From contig CM119268.1 in NCBI GenBank assembly GCA_051294375.1, positions 19,598,625-19,662,624 of the forward strand: a stretch of 64,000 bases of DNA, written 5' to 3'. Origin of the DNA: Paraspadella gotoi (taxonomy: Eukaryota > Chaetognatha). The notes below the pieces were generated by a model, which was not told where the DNA came from, searched no databases, and worked only from the letters and a program-made list of their open reading frames with translations. The stretch's first letter is position 1. Each line of letters starts with the position of its first letter. The position numbers and the translations under genes were made by a program. Positions 11,083 through 22,710 of the stretch are shown here, one piece after another.

Positions 11083-11257
11083 GATACAAATTGAAAAAGA
11101 TAATAAAAAGGAAAATAAAACACATCGGATGACGAAATAAAAGAGGAGGAGGAGGAGGAGGAGGATGAGGAGGAGAAAAGAAAGTTGAGGAATGAGGAGT
11201 AAACAGAAAAAAAATTGAATGAATGAGAGGAAATGAAAAAAAAAGGAAGAAGAAGAA

Positions 11258-11652
11258 AACAAGTTTGAGCAAACAATGTCGGATCTCCCACGATAACTTG
11301 CATAATTTAATCAACTTGCATTAATTGGTCAACTGGCATAATTTGGTCAACTGACATAATTTGGTCAACTGACTTAATTTGTTTAACTGACATAATTTGG
11401 TTAACTGACATAATTTGATCAACTGACATAATTTGGTCAACTGACACAATTTGGTCAATTAAATAATTTGGTCAACTGGCATAATTTTATCAACTGGCAT
11501 AAATTGGGTCAACTGGCATAATTTGGTCAACTGGCATAATTTGGTCAACTTGCAGAATTTTGTCAACTGGCTTAATTTGGTCAACTGGCATAATTTGGTC
11601 AACTTGCATAATTTGTTCAACTGGCATATTTTTGTCAATTGGCATAATTTGG

Positions 11653-11711
<59 letters not shown>

Positions 11712-12352
11712 GATACAATCAATCAATCAGAGAGAGATAGTGAGAGAGAAACTTTAAACAATTCAATTCAATTCCTACCCACGCACATAATTCCATTTCA
11801 ATTTATCTATCCAATTTTTAATAAACATAATTATTATGAGTAAATTTAAGTAAAAATACTTCAAGTAAATATGAATTTTTTTTCCCTTTTAACTCATTTC
11901 CACTCGCACAATTCCATCGAAACTTTATATCCAGCTTAATCACACACTTTCCTATCATCATACAAAATTTCAAGCCAATTGCACTATCCACTCATGAGCA
12001 TTTAGCGTTCAAATAGTGAAATATATTTTTTTGTTTTTTCCATTTAAACCAATTTTCACTCGCAAGATTCCATCGAAACTTCATATCCATCTCAATCACA
12101 CAGTTTCCTACCCACACACAAAATTTCATACCAATCCATCCATTCAATCACGAGTAATTTGAGTTTTTTGCTAAGGGGGGACGGACAGACGGACGGACGG
12201 ACGGACGGACATCATTTTTTTTGCATAATTTATCATAATTCGAGGTTCTGATATGATAATAATGATTTAGCGACAATATTTTGGGGTGGGACCGACGGAC
12301 CGACCAAGTGAATTATAGAGTCGGAATCTGCTGATAAGCAGATCCGACTAAA
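11258..12352 (-). repeat. R1 element, full length, reverse orientation
   Basis: Starts with the tail (AAGTTTGAGCAAACAATGTC at about 11261), then an 18-bp minisatellite, (ATCA)n, internal units, a GGAC array (12185-12210) and the head hairpin GTCGGAATCTGCTGATAAGCAGATCCGAC at 12321-12349. Both termini carry the GTCGGATCTGC motif in inverted orientation. Confidence 0.85.
11300..11712. repeat. 18-bp minisatellite plus (ATCA)n
   Basis: About 19 copies of an 18-bp unit (TTTGGTCAACTGRCATAA) run from 11300 to 11655, followed by a near-perfect ATCA array to 11712. Because 18 is divisible by three, the repeat opens frames on both strands; these are not genes. The same unit recurs at 43501-43860. Confidence 0.9.
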
Positions 12353-13130
12353 AAAATCTGAATTAAGCGTTCATTAAGTCGCGTTTCTTCTTTATTTGAT
12401 TTCCATTTAAATATACGAAGCAAAAAAAATATCAATATGTTGTATCAATTAGTTTACTTTTTTATTTATCAGAACATCTTCCATTGTTGTCTCTATTTAT
12501 CTTTTTTTCCATCTCTTACAGCTACTTCCTCCTTTTTCTCTTCCTATTCCAAAAACGCGTGATTTTGACGAGAAAACCCTTTTTTCTCTTTTCGATCTTC
12601 CTTCTTTAGCGGTAATTCTATATACAAACAGACAGATAGATAGATAGAGAGAAAGATAAAAAGTTAGACCAACATACCTAAAAGAGAGAAAAAAATAAAA
12701 AAAATAAAAAAAATAAAAAAAATAAAAAACATCCGTCAAAAGACGAAAAAAGAAAAAAAAATTCGCGCGATAAAAAAGAGAAGAAAAAAAAACAACAAAA
12801 AACTCGAAAATAAATTTTCTCGGCTTTAAACTCGGTCGAGTGATTTCAACGCCTCTCAGAGCCTCTCACCCATTCCCACGATCCTTTCCCAAACTTATTT
12901 GAAGTTTCTCTCGACGAGCGCAACTCACCCCAACCTCATCGCCGCCTCACCTTACCCTCGAAATCCCTCGAAAAGGCTTTCGACCGCCATCCATCCCTGA
13001 AAAAGCGAATGAGCGTCGAAGCTTTGGAAAAAAAGGCGATGGGTTCAAGTTAACAAGGACGACGACGACGACTCTAAATTCTATCTTTTTTTTTGCAATC
13101 ACTCTCTCTCTATATCTCAAAGTCATCTCG

Positions 13131-13161
<31 letters not shown>

Positions 13162-13381
13162 TCTCTCTCACTCTCTCTCGTCTCTCTTTCTTAGATTTTC
13201 AATGACGTATTCTCGATCGCTCGATCTTCGCCGAGGAGGGTCAGGGTTGCTCTTTTTTTTTCTCGGCCGTAGAGAAGAACCTCTGGTGGATAGCGAGTGA
13301 GTTAAAAAGACTTCACCGCGGTCGAGAGCGGAAGGTTTCTAAGCAGATATCAACATATGTGTTGCAGTGGCGACTCTGGCT
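12353..13381. other. Low-copy block, CpG-richer at 12820-13250
   Basis: Holds an AAAAAAT-rich stretch (12690-12725), then a GC- and CpG-richer block (12820-13070), a short GAC array, (CT)n at 13105-13190 and unique sequence to the hAT insertion. The CpG-rich block could be a promoter or 5' exon, but I find no convincing ORF or splice pattern on either strand. Confidence 0.35.
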
Positions 13382-14541
13382 TAGTGTTCCTTTAACCGTT
13401 AACCGTTAACTGTTAACGGTTATTAACGGTTAAAAATAATTTTAACTTATCCGTTAATATATTTATTTTAACGGTTAAATTCGGTTAATTTTCAAATGTG
13501 ATTTTTTTTCATTTTTTGGTATGAAATCTTTAAATTTAAAAAAAAAAAAAATATTTTTTTTCCTATCCTCTCTTATTCTTCTCTCCCCTTCTCACCATAT
13601 TTATACCCCTCTCTCTCTTCTTCACTTTTCCCTGCTTTTTCCTTTTTATTTTCTTCTTTTTTTTCTATCCTAATCTCTCTCTTATTCTTTCTTCCCCTTT
13701 ATTTATCTTCTCCTGTTTCTTTCTTTTTCTTTCTCACTTTTCCCCTTTTTCTTCCCCCTTTCTTTTCTCTCCTTTTTCTCCCTTTTTCTCCCTTCCATGC
13801 AATAATATATATTCAATTTAGTTAAAAATAAATAATCCTTCTTATTTTACTTTTTTTCCCTCTTTAAAATGAACAAAGAAGCAAATGAAATGAAACCGAA
13901 TGAATGAAAAAAATTAATAAAAAACCGAATAAAAAATTTTTATAAAAAAATTAAAAATTGATAATAGAAGAAACGAATCTTTAAAAAAGACATTAAGGCT
14001 AACTAAAAACTAAAAACTACTTTTAATTAACTGAAAAATATATTTATTAATCAATAAATATTTTGATCAATCATAATTCAACCAGTCTATCAAATTAAAA
14101 TTCATATTTATATTTATGGTCAATGACAATTGGCCATGGTTTATGAAAGACTAACTACAGCAAACAAGCGTTCAAGAAACTAACAACTACAAAAATAATG
14201 AGGAAGAGAAGTAGAGAAAGAAAAATATAAAGCAAAAGATAGAAGAGAAAACAAAATATACTAGAATTAGTATTTGATGGTATCCTTTCATTTCGTTGCA
14301 TTATGAGATTAGCAAAAATATTTGTTTTGTTACAACAACAATTTTATTTGACATAAAAAACAGACATGTTTCGACTGTTTCGAGTCTTCTTCAGCGCATT
14401 CAGGAGCCAGAGTTAAAGAGAAAATATTTTAAATTTAAAGTTAAATTATAAAATTAACCGATCTTAACGGTTAACCGTTAAAAATGTTAGTTTTAACGGT
14501 TAAGTGAATTTCCTAAAAAATTAACGGTTATCGGAACTCTA
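13382..14541. mobile_element. hAT-superfamily non-autonomous element
   Basis: The termini are TAGTGTTCCTTTAACCG and the inverse of TAGAGTTCCGATAACCG. They are flanked by an exact 8-bp target duplication CTCTGGCT (13374-13381 and 14542-14549). An 8-bp duplication and a YARNG-type end are diagnostic of hAT transposons. Both ends carry arrays of AACCGTTA-like motifs in inverted orientation. The 1160-bp interior has no transposase frame; it holds C/T-rich DNA, AT-rich DNA and a nested Penelope terminus with a hammerhead-like motif. Confidence 0.85.
14351..14410 (-). ncRNA. Hammerhead-ribozyme-like motif nested in the hAT element
   Basis: On the minus strand: CTGAAGA (14394-14388), an extra A, stem II GACT/AGTC with a 6-nt loop, then GAAACATGTC (14372-14363). 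The core agrees with CUGANGA ... GAAA. Downstream TGTTTTTTATGTCAAATAAAATT matches the flank of the Penelope motif at 5780-5821. It is therefore probably a Penelope end captured by, or inserted into, the hAT element. The extra A and weak stem I leave activity uncertain. Confidence 0.5.
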
Positions 14542-14753
14542 CTCTGGCTGAGTCTCAGCTTGATGGCTGGAAAATTTGGGGGTCAAAACTACAGACTCGA
14601 CAATTACACTTGGCAGAATCAGGGAAACTCCAAAGTTTGGAAGGAACAATATTTGTTACGTTTCTGTTTTTTGTTTTAATTTTTCTTTTTGTATTTTCTT
14701 CTTTTTATTGTTTTTATGAGTTTAAAAAGATTCGGGAATTTGGAAAAGGTATT

Positions 14754-14868
14754 TGGAAGATTGATTAGGTATTGAATAGGTATTGGGAAGATTGATTAGG
14801 TATTGATTAGGTATTTGGAAGATTGATTAGGTACTGATTAGGTATTGGGAAGATTGATTAGGTAACGC
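14754..14868. repeat. 20-bp minisatellite (GATTGATTAGGTATTGGGAA)
   Basis: About five tandem units with small variations. The second copy is at 19850-19960. Confidence 0.85.
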
Positions 14869-15455
14869 TAACTGCCGAAAGAAACACAGCCTATTAATTT
14901 AAAAGGCAAGAAAATGAATAACGAAAATAAAAATTTTCAAAGTAATGGCCAAGCTTGGTTTAAGTGTTCTTGCGAAATGACGGTTTGAATCAGAAGTTAA
15001 AAATTAAAAGGGATTTCTGGACAATACTTAATAAAATTAATCTGAAAGATAAAATTTGGTTGAATGAAACGTTAAAAAAATATTTTTTATTTAAAATAGC
15101 AATGAAGTGATTTTCTAAAATCACCAATGATTAAAATAACCAATAATATTCGATTTGAACCAGTACAATCCCTCTGTTTAACTGTCAATCCATTTCTCAC
15201 TATTTTTCTCTTTCTCTCGCTCGTTCGCCATTCTCTCCACATTGAAAAAGCGAGAAAAAGAATCAAAATAAATAAAAATCTAAGAAAAAAAGAAGAAAAA
15301 AAAACGGAATAAGTTATATTTTCATCACAAGACAAGGGTAGAAACGTTGCCTCATAAAAGCTGAAAAACACCATCAAAAGCGCGAGGATGCCATCAACAG
15401 TCGTCGGCCGCCAAATCCCGCACGTTTTTTTTCTTCCGCATAACGAGCGACCGTT
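14869..15455. other. Low-copy stretch, no recognised gene
   Basis: AT-rich, without an ORF of note. A short GC-richer patch at 15375-15450 precedes the C/T-rich minisatellites. Confidence 0.4.
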
Positions 15456-15720
15456 ATGCTTAGAAAGCTCCTCCCCTTAGTCATCTTTCCTCGTCTCCTT
15501 CCTCTCTTCCTCATGCCTAGAAAGCCCTTCCCCTTTGTCATCCTTCCTTGTCATTTTCCTCTTTTTTCATGCCTAGAAAGCCCTTCTCCTTTGTCATCCT
15601 TCCTCGTCTTCTTCCTCTCTTCCTCATGCCTAGAAAGCCCTTCTCCTTTGTCATCCTTCCTCGTCTTCTTCCTCTCGCCTTCTTCCTCTCGCCTTCATCC
15701 CTAGAAAGCCCCTTCCCTTC
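15456..15720. repeat. About 54-bp C/T-rich minisatellite
   Basis: Four to five units containing CATGCCTAGAAAGCCC and TTTGTCATCCTTCCTCGTC. It recurs with deletions at 20550-20820. Confidence 0.85.
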
Positions 15721-15769
15721 GTCATCCTTCATTGTCTTCTTCCTCTCTTTGCCTAGAATTGTCGATTTC

Positions 15770-16251
15770 TTTTCCTCCTTTTCTTCTCTCCTCCAATTTC
15801 CTTTCCTCCCTTTCTTCTCTTTCATCCGAATTTTCCTTTCCTCCTTTTCTTCTTTCCTCCAATTTCTCTTTCCTCCCTTTCTTTCTCCTCCAATTTTATT
15901 TCCTCCCTTTCTTCTCTCCTCCAATTTCCTTTCCTCCCATTTCTTTTTCTCCTCCTCCAATTTCTTTCCTCCCTTTCTTCTCTTATCCGATTTTTTCTTC
16001 CTCCCTTTCTTCTCTCCTCCAATTTCCTTTCCTCCCTTTCTTCTCTCCTCCAATTTCCTTCCTCCCTTACTTCTCTTCTCCGATTTTCATTTCCTCCCTT
16101 TCTTCTCTCCTCCAATTTCCTTTCCTCACTTTCTTCTCCTCTCCGATTTTCCTTTCCTCCCTTTCTTCTTTTCTCCAATTTCCTTTCCTCTCTTTCTTTT
16201 CTCCTCCAATTTCATTTCCTCCCTTTCTTCTCTCATCCAATTTCCTTTCCT
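15770..16251. repeat. About 30-bp C/T-rich minisatellite
   Basis: About 15 units of the form CTTCTCTCCTCCAATTTCCT plus TTCCTCC. With a unit near 30 bp, frames stay open on both strands (Lys/Arg/Glu-rich on minus, Phe/Ser/Pro-rich on plus). The array runs into the gap. Confidence 0.9.
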
Positions 16252-16276
16252 NNNNNNNNNNNNNNNNNNNNNNNNN
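16252..16276. other. Assembly gap (25 N)
   Basis: Separates the two copies of the 5-kb direct duplication. Confidence 1.
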
Positions 16277-16450
16277 GATACAAATTGAAAAGATAATAAA
16301 AGGAATAAAACACATCGGGATGACGAAAAAAAGAGGAGGAGGAGGACAGAGGAGGATGAGGAGGAGAAAAGAAAGTTGAGGAATGAGGAGTAACAGAAAA
16401 AAAAATTGAAATGAATGAGTGAGGAAATGAAAAAAAAAAGGAAGAAGAAG

Positions 16451-17516
16451 AAAACAAGTTGTTGAGCAAACAATGTCGGATCTCCCACGATAACTTGCAT
16501 TAATTAATCAAACTTGCATTAATTGAGTCAATTGGCATAATTGGTCAACTGACATAATTTGGTCAACTGACTTAATTTGTTAACTGACATAAGTTGGTTA
16601 ACTGACATAATTTGATCAACTGACATAATTTGAACGTCCAACTGACACAATTTGGTCAATAACCTAATTTTAACTGGCAATAATCAACTGGCATAATTGT
16701 ATGCATAATTTGGTCAACTGGCATAATTTGTGTCAACTTGCAGATTTTGTCACTGGCTTAATTTGGTCAACTGGCATAATTGGTCAACTTGCATATTTGT
16801 ATCAACTGCATATTTTTGTCATGGCATTTAATTTGGTCAATAACAATCAATCAATCAATCAAATCAATCATCAATCAATCAATCAATCAATCAATCATCA
16901 ATCAGAGTAGTGAGAGAGGAGAGAAACTTTAAACAATTCAATTCAATTCCTACCCACGCACATAATTCCATTTCAATTTATCTATCCAATTTTTAATAAC
17001 ATAATATATGAGTAAATTTAAGTAAAATACTTCAAGTAATATGAATTTTTTTCCCTTTTAACTCATTTCCACTCGCACAATCCATCGAAACTTTATATCA
17101 GCTTAATCACACACTTTCCTATCATCATACAAAATTTCAAGCCAATTGCACTATCCACTCATGAGCATTTAGCGTTCAAATAGTGAAATATATTTTTTTT
17201 GTTTTTTATATTAAACCAATTTTCACTCGCAAGATTCCATCGAAACTTCATATCCATCTCAATCACACAGTTTCCTACCCACACACAAAATTTCATACCA
17301 ATCCATCCATTAATCACGAGTAATTTGAGTTTTTTGCTAAGGGGAGACGGACAGACACGGACACGGACGGACGGACATCATTTTTTTTGCATAATTTATC
17401 ATAATTCGAGAGTTCTGATATGATAATAATGATTTAGCGACAATATTTTGGGGTGGACCGACGGACCACCAAGTGAATTATAGAGTCGGAATCTGCTGAT
17501 AAGCAGATCCGACTAA
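16451..17516 (-). repeat. R1 element, reverse, within copy 2
   Basis: Same element as 11258-12352, with degraded 18-bp units (16490-16840), (ATCA)n and the head hairpin at 17487-17513. Indels are frequent. Confidence 0.8.
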
Positions 17517-18234
17517 AAAAAATCTGAATTAAGCGTTCATTAAGTCGCGTTTCTTCTTATTTGATTCCATTTAAATATACGAAGCAAAAAAAATATCAAT
17601 ATGTTGTATCAATTAGTTTACTTTTTTTATTTATCAGAACATCTTCCATTGTTGTCTCTATTATTTTTTCCATCTCCTACAGCTACTTCCTCCTTTCTCT
17701 TCCTATTCCAAAAACGCGTGATTTTGACGAGGAACCCTTTTTTCTCTTTTCGATCTTCCTTCTTTAGCGGTAATTATATACAAACAGACAGATAGATAGA
17801 TAGAGAGAAAGATAAAAAAGTTAGACCAACATACCTAAAAGAGAAAAAAATAAAAAATAAAAAAATAAAAAAAATAAACATCCGTCAAAAGACGAAAAAA
17901 GAAAAAAAAATTCGCGCGATAAAAAAGAGAAGAGAAAAAAAACAACAAAAAACTCGAAAATAAATTTTCTCGGCTTTAAACTCGGTCGAGTGATTTCAAC
18001 GCCTCTCAGAGCCTCTCACCCATTCCCACGATCCTTTCCCAAACTTATTTGAAGTTTCTCTCGACGAGCGCAACTCACCCCAACCTCATCGCCGCCTCAC
18101 CTTACCCTCGAAATCCCTCGCTTCATCCACGAAAAAGGCGAATGAGCGTCGAAGCTTTGTGAAAAAAGGCGATGGGTTTCAAGTTAACAAGGACGACGAC
18201 GACGACTCTAAATTCTATCTTTTTTTTGCAATCA

Positions 18235-18314
<80 letters not shown>

Positions 18315-18513
18315 CTCTCTTTCTTAGATTTCAATGACGTATTCTCGATCGCTCGATCTTCGCGAGGAGGTCAGGTTGCTCTTTTTTTTTCTACTCGGCC
18401 GTTAGAGAAGAACCTCTGGTGGATGAGCGAGTGAGTTAAAAAGACTTCACGCGTGCGAAGAGCGAAGGTTTCTAAGCAGATATCAACATATGTGGTTGCA
18501 GTGCGCTCTGGCT

Positions 18514-19648
18514 TAGTGTTCCTTTAACCGTTAACTGTTAACGGTTATTAACGGTTAAAAATAATTTTAACTTATCCGTTAATATATTTATTTTAACGGT
18601 TAAATTCGTTAATTTTCAAATGTGATTTTTTTCATTTTTTGGTATGAAATCTTTAAATTTAAAAAAAAAAAAAACTATTTTTTTCCTATCCTCTCTTATT
18701 CTTCTCTCCCTTCTCACCATATTTATACCCCTCTCTCTCTTCTCACTTTTCCCTGCTTTTCCTTTTTATTTTCTTTCTTTTTTTCTATCCTAATCTCTCT
18801 TATTCTTTCTTCCCTTTATTATCTTCTCCTGTTCTTTCTTTTTCTTTCTCACTTTTACCCTTTTTCTTCCCCCTTCTTTTCTCTCCTTTTCTCCCTTTTC
18901 TCCCTTCCATGCAATAATATATATTCAATTTAGTTAAAATAAATAATCCTTCTTATTTACTTTTTTCCCCTTTAAAAATGAACAAAGAAGCAAATGAAAT
19001 GAAACCGAATGAATGAAAAAAATTAATAAAAACCGAATAAAAAATTTTTATAAAAAATTAAAAATTGATAATAGAAGAACGAATCTTAAAAAAGACATTA
19101 AGGCTAACTAAAAACTAAAAAACTACTTTTTAATTAACTGAAAAATATATTTATTAATCAATAAATATTTTTGATCAATCATAATTCAACCAGTCTATCA
19201 ATAAATTAAAATTCATATTTATATTTATGGTCAATGACAATTGGCCATGGTTTATGAAAGACTAACTACAGCAAACAAGCGTTCAAGAAACTAACAACTA
19301 CAAAAATAATGAGGAAGAGAAGTAGAGAAGAAAAATATAAAGCAAAGATAGAAGAGAAAACATATACTAGAATTAGTATTTGATGGTATCCTTTCATTTC
19401 GTTGCATTATAGAGATTAGCAAAAATATTTGTTTTGTTACAACAACAATTTTATTTGACATAAAAAACAGACATGTTTCGACTGTTTCGAGTCTTCTTCA
19501 GCGCATTCAGGAGCCAGAGTAAAGAGAAAATATTTTAAATTTAAAAGTTAAATTATAAAATTAACCGATCTTAACGGTTAACCGTTAAAAATGTTAGTTT
19601 TAACGGTTAAGTGAATTTCCTAAAAAATTAACGGTTATCGGAACTCTA
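18514..19648. mobile_element. hAT-superfamily element within copy 2
   Basis: Starts TAGTGTTCC and ends GGAACTCTA, as in 13382-14541. The left 8-bp duplication CTCTGGCT is intact (18506-18513) and the right one is damaged. Confidence 0.75.
19460..19512 (-). ncRNA. Hammerhead-ribozyme-like motif within copy 2
   Basis: Identical core to 14351-14410: CTGAAGA (19501-19495), stem GACT/AGTC, GAAACATGTC (19479-19470). Confidence 0.45.
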
Positions 19649-21295
19649 CTCGTGAGTCTCAGCTTGATGGCTGGAAAATTTGGGGGTCCAACTACAGACT
19701 CGACAATTACACTTGGCAGAATCAGGGAAACTCCAAAGTTTGGAAGGAACAATATTTGTTACGTTTCTGTTTGTTTTAATTTTTCTTTGTATTTTCTTCT
19801 TTTTATTGTTTTTTATGAGTTTAAAAAGATTCGGAATTTGGAAAAGGTATTTTGGAAGATTGATTAGGTATTGAATAGTATTGGAAGATTGATTAGGTAT
19901 TGATTAGGATTTGGAAAATTGATTAGGTACTGATTAGGTATGGGAAGATTGATTAGGTAACGCTAACTGCCGAAAGAACACAGCCTATTAATTTAAAAGG
20001 AAGAAATGAAATAACGAAAAAAAAATTTTCAAAGTAATGGCCAAGCTTGGTTTAAGTGTTCTTGCGAAATGACGGTTTGAATCAGAATTAAAAATTAAAA
20101 GGGATTTCTGGACAATACTTAATAAATTAATCTGAAAGATAAAATTTGGTTGAATGAAACGTTAAAAAAAATATTTTTATTTAAAATAGCAATGAAGTGA
20201 TTTCTAAATCACCAATGATTAAAATTACCAATAATATTCGATTTGAACCAGTACAATCCCTCTGTTTAACTGTCAATCCATTTCTCACTATTTTTCTCTT
20301 CTCTCGCTCGTTCGCCATTCTCTCCACATTGAAAAAGCGAGAGAAAGAATCAAAATAAATAAAAATCTAAGAAAAAAAGAAAAAAAAAACGGAATAAGTA
20401 TTATTTTCATCACAAGACAGGGGTAGAAACGTTGCCTCATAAAAGCTGAAAAACACCATCAAAAGCGCGGAGGATGCCATCAACAGTCGTCGGCCGCCAA
20501 ATCCCGCACGTTTTTTTCTTCCGCATAACGAGCGACCGTTATGCTTAGAAAGCTCCTCCCTTAGTCATCTTCCTCGTCTCCTCCTCTCTTCCTCATGCCT
20601 AAAAGCCCTTCCCTTTGTCATCCTTCCTGTCATTTCTCTCTTTTTTCATGCCTAGAAAGCCCTTCTCTTTGTCATCCTTCCTCGTCTTCTTCCTCTCTTC
20701 CTCATGCTAGAAAGCCTTCTCCTTGTCATCCTTCCTCGTCTTCTTCCTCTCGCCTTCTTCCTCTCGCTTCATCCCTAGAAAGCCCCTTCCTTCGTCATCC
20801 TTCAATGTCTTCTCTCTCTTTGCCTAGAATTGTCGATTTCTTTTCCTCCTTTTCTTCTCTCCTCCAATTTCCTTTCCCTCCTTTCTTCTCTTCTCCGATT
20901 TTCCTTTCCTCCTTTCTTCTTTCCTCCAATTTCATTTCCTCCCTTTCTTTCTCCTCCAATTTTATTTCCTCCCTTTCTTCTCTCCTCCAATTTCCTTTCC
21001 TCCCATTCTTTTCTCCTCCAATTCCTTTCCTCCTCTTCTCTTATCCGATTTTTCTTCCTCCCTTCTTCTCTCCTCCAATTCCTTTCCTCCCTTTCTTCTC
21101 TCCTCCAATTTCCTTTCCTCCCTTACTTCTCTTCTCCGATTTTCATCCTCCCTTTCTTCTCTCCTCCAATTTCCTTTCCTCACTTTTCTCTCCTCTCCGA
21201 TTTCCTTTCTCCTTTCTCTTTTTCCAATTTCCTTTCCTCTCTTCTTCTCCTCCAATTTCATTTCCTCCCTTTCTTCTCTCATCCAATTCCTTTCC

Positions 21296-21757
21296 TCACT
21301 TTCTCTCTTCTCCGATTTCCTTTCCTCCCTTTCTCTCTCCTCCAATTTTCTTTCCTCCCTTTCTTCTCTTATCCGATTTTCTTTCCTCCCTTTCTTCTCT
21401 CCTCCAATTTCCTTTCCTCCCATCTCTTCTCTCCTCCAATTTTCTTTCCTCCCTTTCTTCTCTTCTCCGATTTTCATTTCCTCTCTTTCTTCTCTCCTTC
21501 TTTCCTTTCCTCACTTTCTTCTCTCCTCCGATTTTCCTTTCCTCCCTTTCTTCTCTTCTCCGATTTTCCTTTACTTTCTTTCTTATCCTCTCCGATTTCC
21601 CTTTTCTCCCTTTTTTCTCTTCCGATTTCTTTTCCTCCCCATTTTCTGTACTCGTTTTCTTTCCTACCCCTTGCCGCCATTTTACTTGTCTTTGTTCTTT
21701 CTTCTCTTCCTTTTCTCATTCTTCAATGTTTCAATCAGAAAAAAAATCTTTTTTTTA
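21296..21757. repeat. Continuation of the C/T-rich minisatellite
   Basis: Further 30-bp-type units to about 21650, beyond the point where copy 1 stops at the gap, then a short low-copy spacer. This shows that copy 2 is the longer read of the locus. Confidence 0.75.
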
Positions 21758-22710
21758 GTCGGATATGCTTATCAGCACATTCCAACTCTATAATTCACTT
21801 TGTCGGTCCATCTGTCCCACCCCAAAATCTTGTCGGTAAATTATTATTATCATATCAGAATATCGAATTTTGATAATTCATTAAAAAAATGATGTCCGTC
21901 CGTCCGTCCATCCATCCATCCGTCCGTCAGTCCCCCCCTTAACAAAAAACTCCAATTTCTCATAATTGGATGGTTGGATTGGCGTGACATTTTGTGAGTG
22001 TGTGTAGGAAATTGTGTGATTGAGCTGGATATAAAGTTTCGACGGAATCATGCGAGTGGAACTAAGTTTAAATGGAAAAAAATATAAGTCAGATTTACTT
22101 GAATATTTTCACTAATTTTAACCCAAAATTATGCATAATTAGATGGATTGAATGAGATGAAATTTTGTGTGTGGGTAGGAAAGTGTGTGATTGAGCAGAA
22201 TGTAAAGTTTCGATGGAATTGAAGAGTGAAAATGAGTTTGCATAAAAAAAACAAAGTCAGGTAAACTTAAAATTTAATTATTTATGCTTACTCATAAATG
22301 TTTTAATTAGTTAATTAATTAATTAATTAAATTTAAAAAATGATGCAAGTTGAAAAAATGGTGCAAGTTAAAAAAATGGTGCAAGTTAAATAATGGTGTA
22401 AGTTAAAAAATGGTGCAAGTTGAAAAAAATGATACAAGTTAAAAAAATGATGCCAGTTAAAAAAAATGTGAAAATTAAAAAAAATGATGCAAAATGAAAA
22501 AATGATGCAAGTGGAAAAATTGTACGAGTTAAAAATGGTGCAAGTTGAAAAAAAATGAAAGTTGAAAAAATAAAAGTAGGTATAGTACGATCTGTTATGA
22601 TAAGTTATGATCACAAAATGAAAGAATTGTCGTCATTTATTATATGATTAGCTGATTGCCGCTTAATTATCGTAGGCAGATCCGACATTGTTTGCTCAAA
22701 CTTATTTCCT
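21758..22710 (+). repeat. R1 element, full length
   Basis: Head AGTCGGATATGCTTATCAGC near 21759, GTCC/ATCC array (21896-21930), internal units near 21960 and 22140, an 18-bp minisatellite of ATGATGCAAGTTGAAAAA type (22338-22570), and the tail GGCAGATCCGACATTGTTTG at about 22675. Confidence 0.8.

Larger units (their letters stand above)
11083..16251 (+). repeat. Large direct duplication, copy 1 (5.17 kb)
   Basis: Every feature here recurs in the same order in 16277-21295: R1, hAT-type element with ribozyme-like motif, GATTAGGTATTG minisatellite and two C/T-rich minisatellites. Copy 1 is 5169 bp and copy 2 about 5019 bp. The differences are mainly one- or two-base deletions in homopolymers. 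Copy 1 ends exactly at the gap and copy 2 starts exactly after it. Confidence 0.9.
16277..21295 (+). repeat. Large direct duplication, copy 2 (indel-rich)
   Basis: Colinear with 11083-16251, including the same transposon insertions at the same sites. It contains R1 (-) at 16451-17516, the hAT element at 18514-19648, a ribozyme-like motif at 19460-19512, the 20-bp minisatellite at 19850-19960 and C/T-rich minisatellites from 20550. Many single-base deletions damage it; for example, the right-hand hAT target duplication reads only CTCG. About 30 bp near 18120 differ from 12975-13005. Confidence 0.9.

Noticed and set aside
13388-14530. Telomeric repeats (AACCGTTA arrays)
   Set aside because: Short arrays in inverted orientation at the two ends of a hAT element, not a terminal or interstitial telomere tract.
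20595-21873. Ser/Pro/Phe-rich frames of about 350-390 codons
   Set aside because: They are translations of the C/T-rich minisatellite; overlapping frames are equally open.
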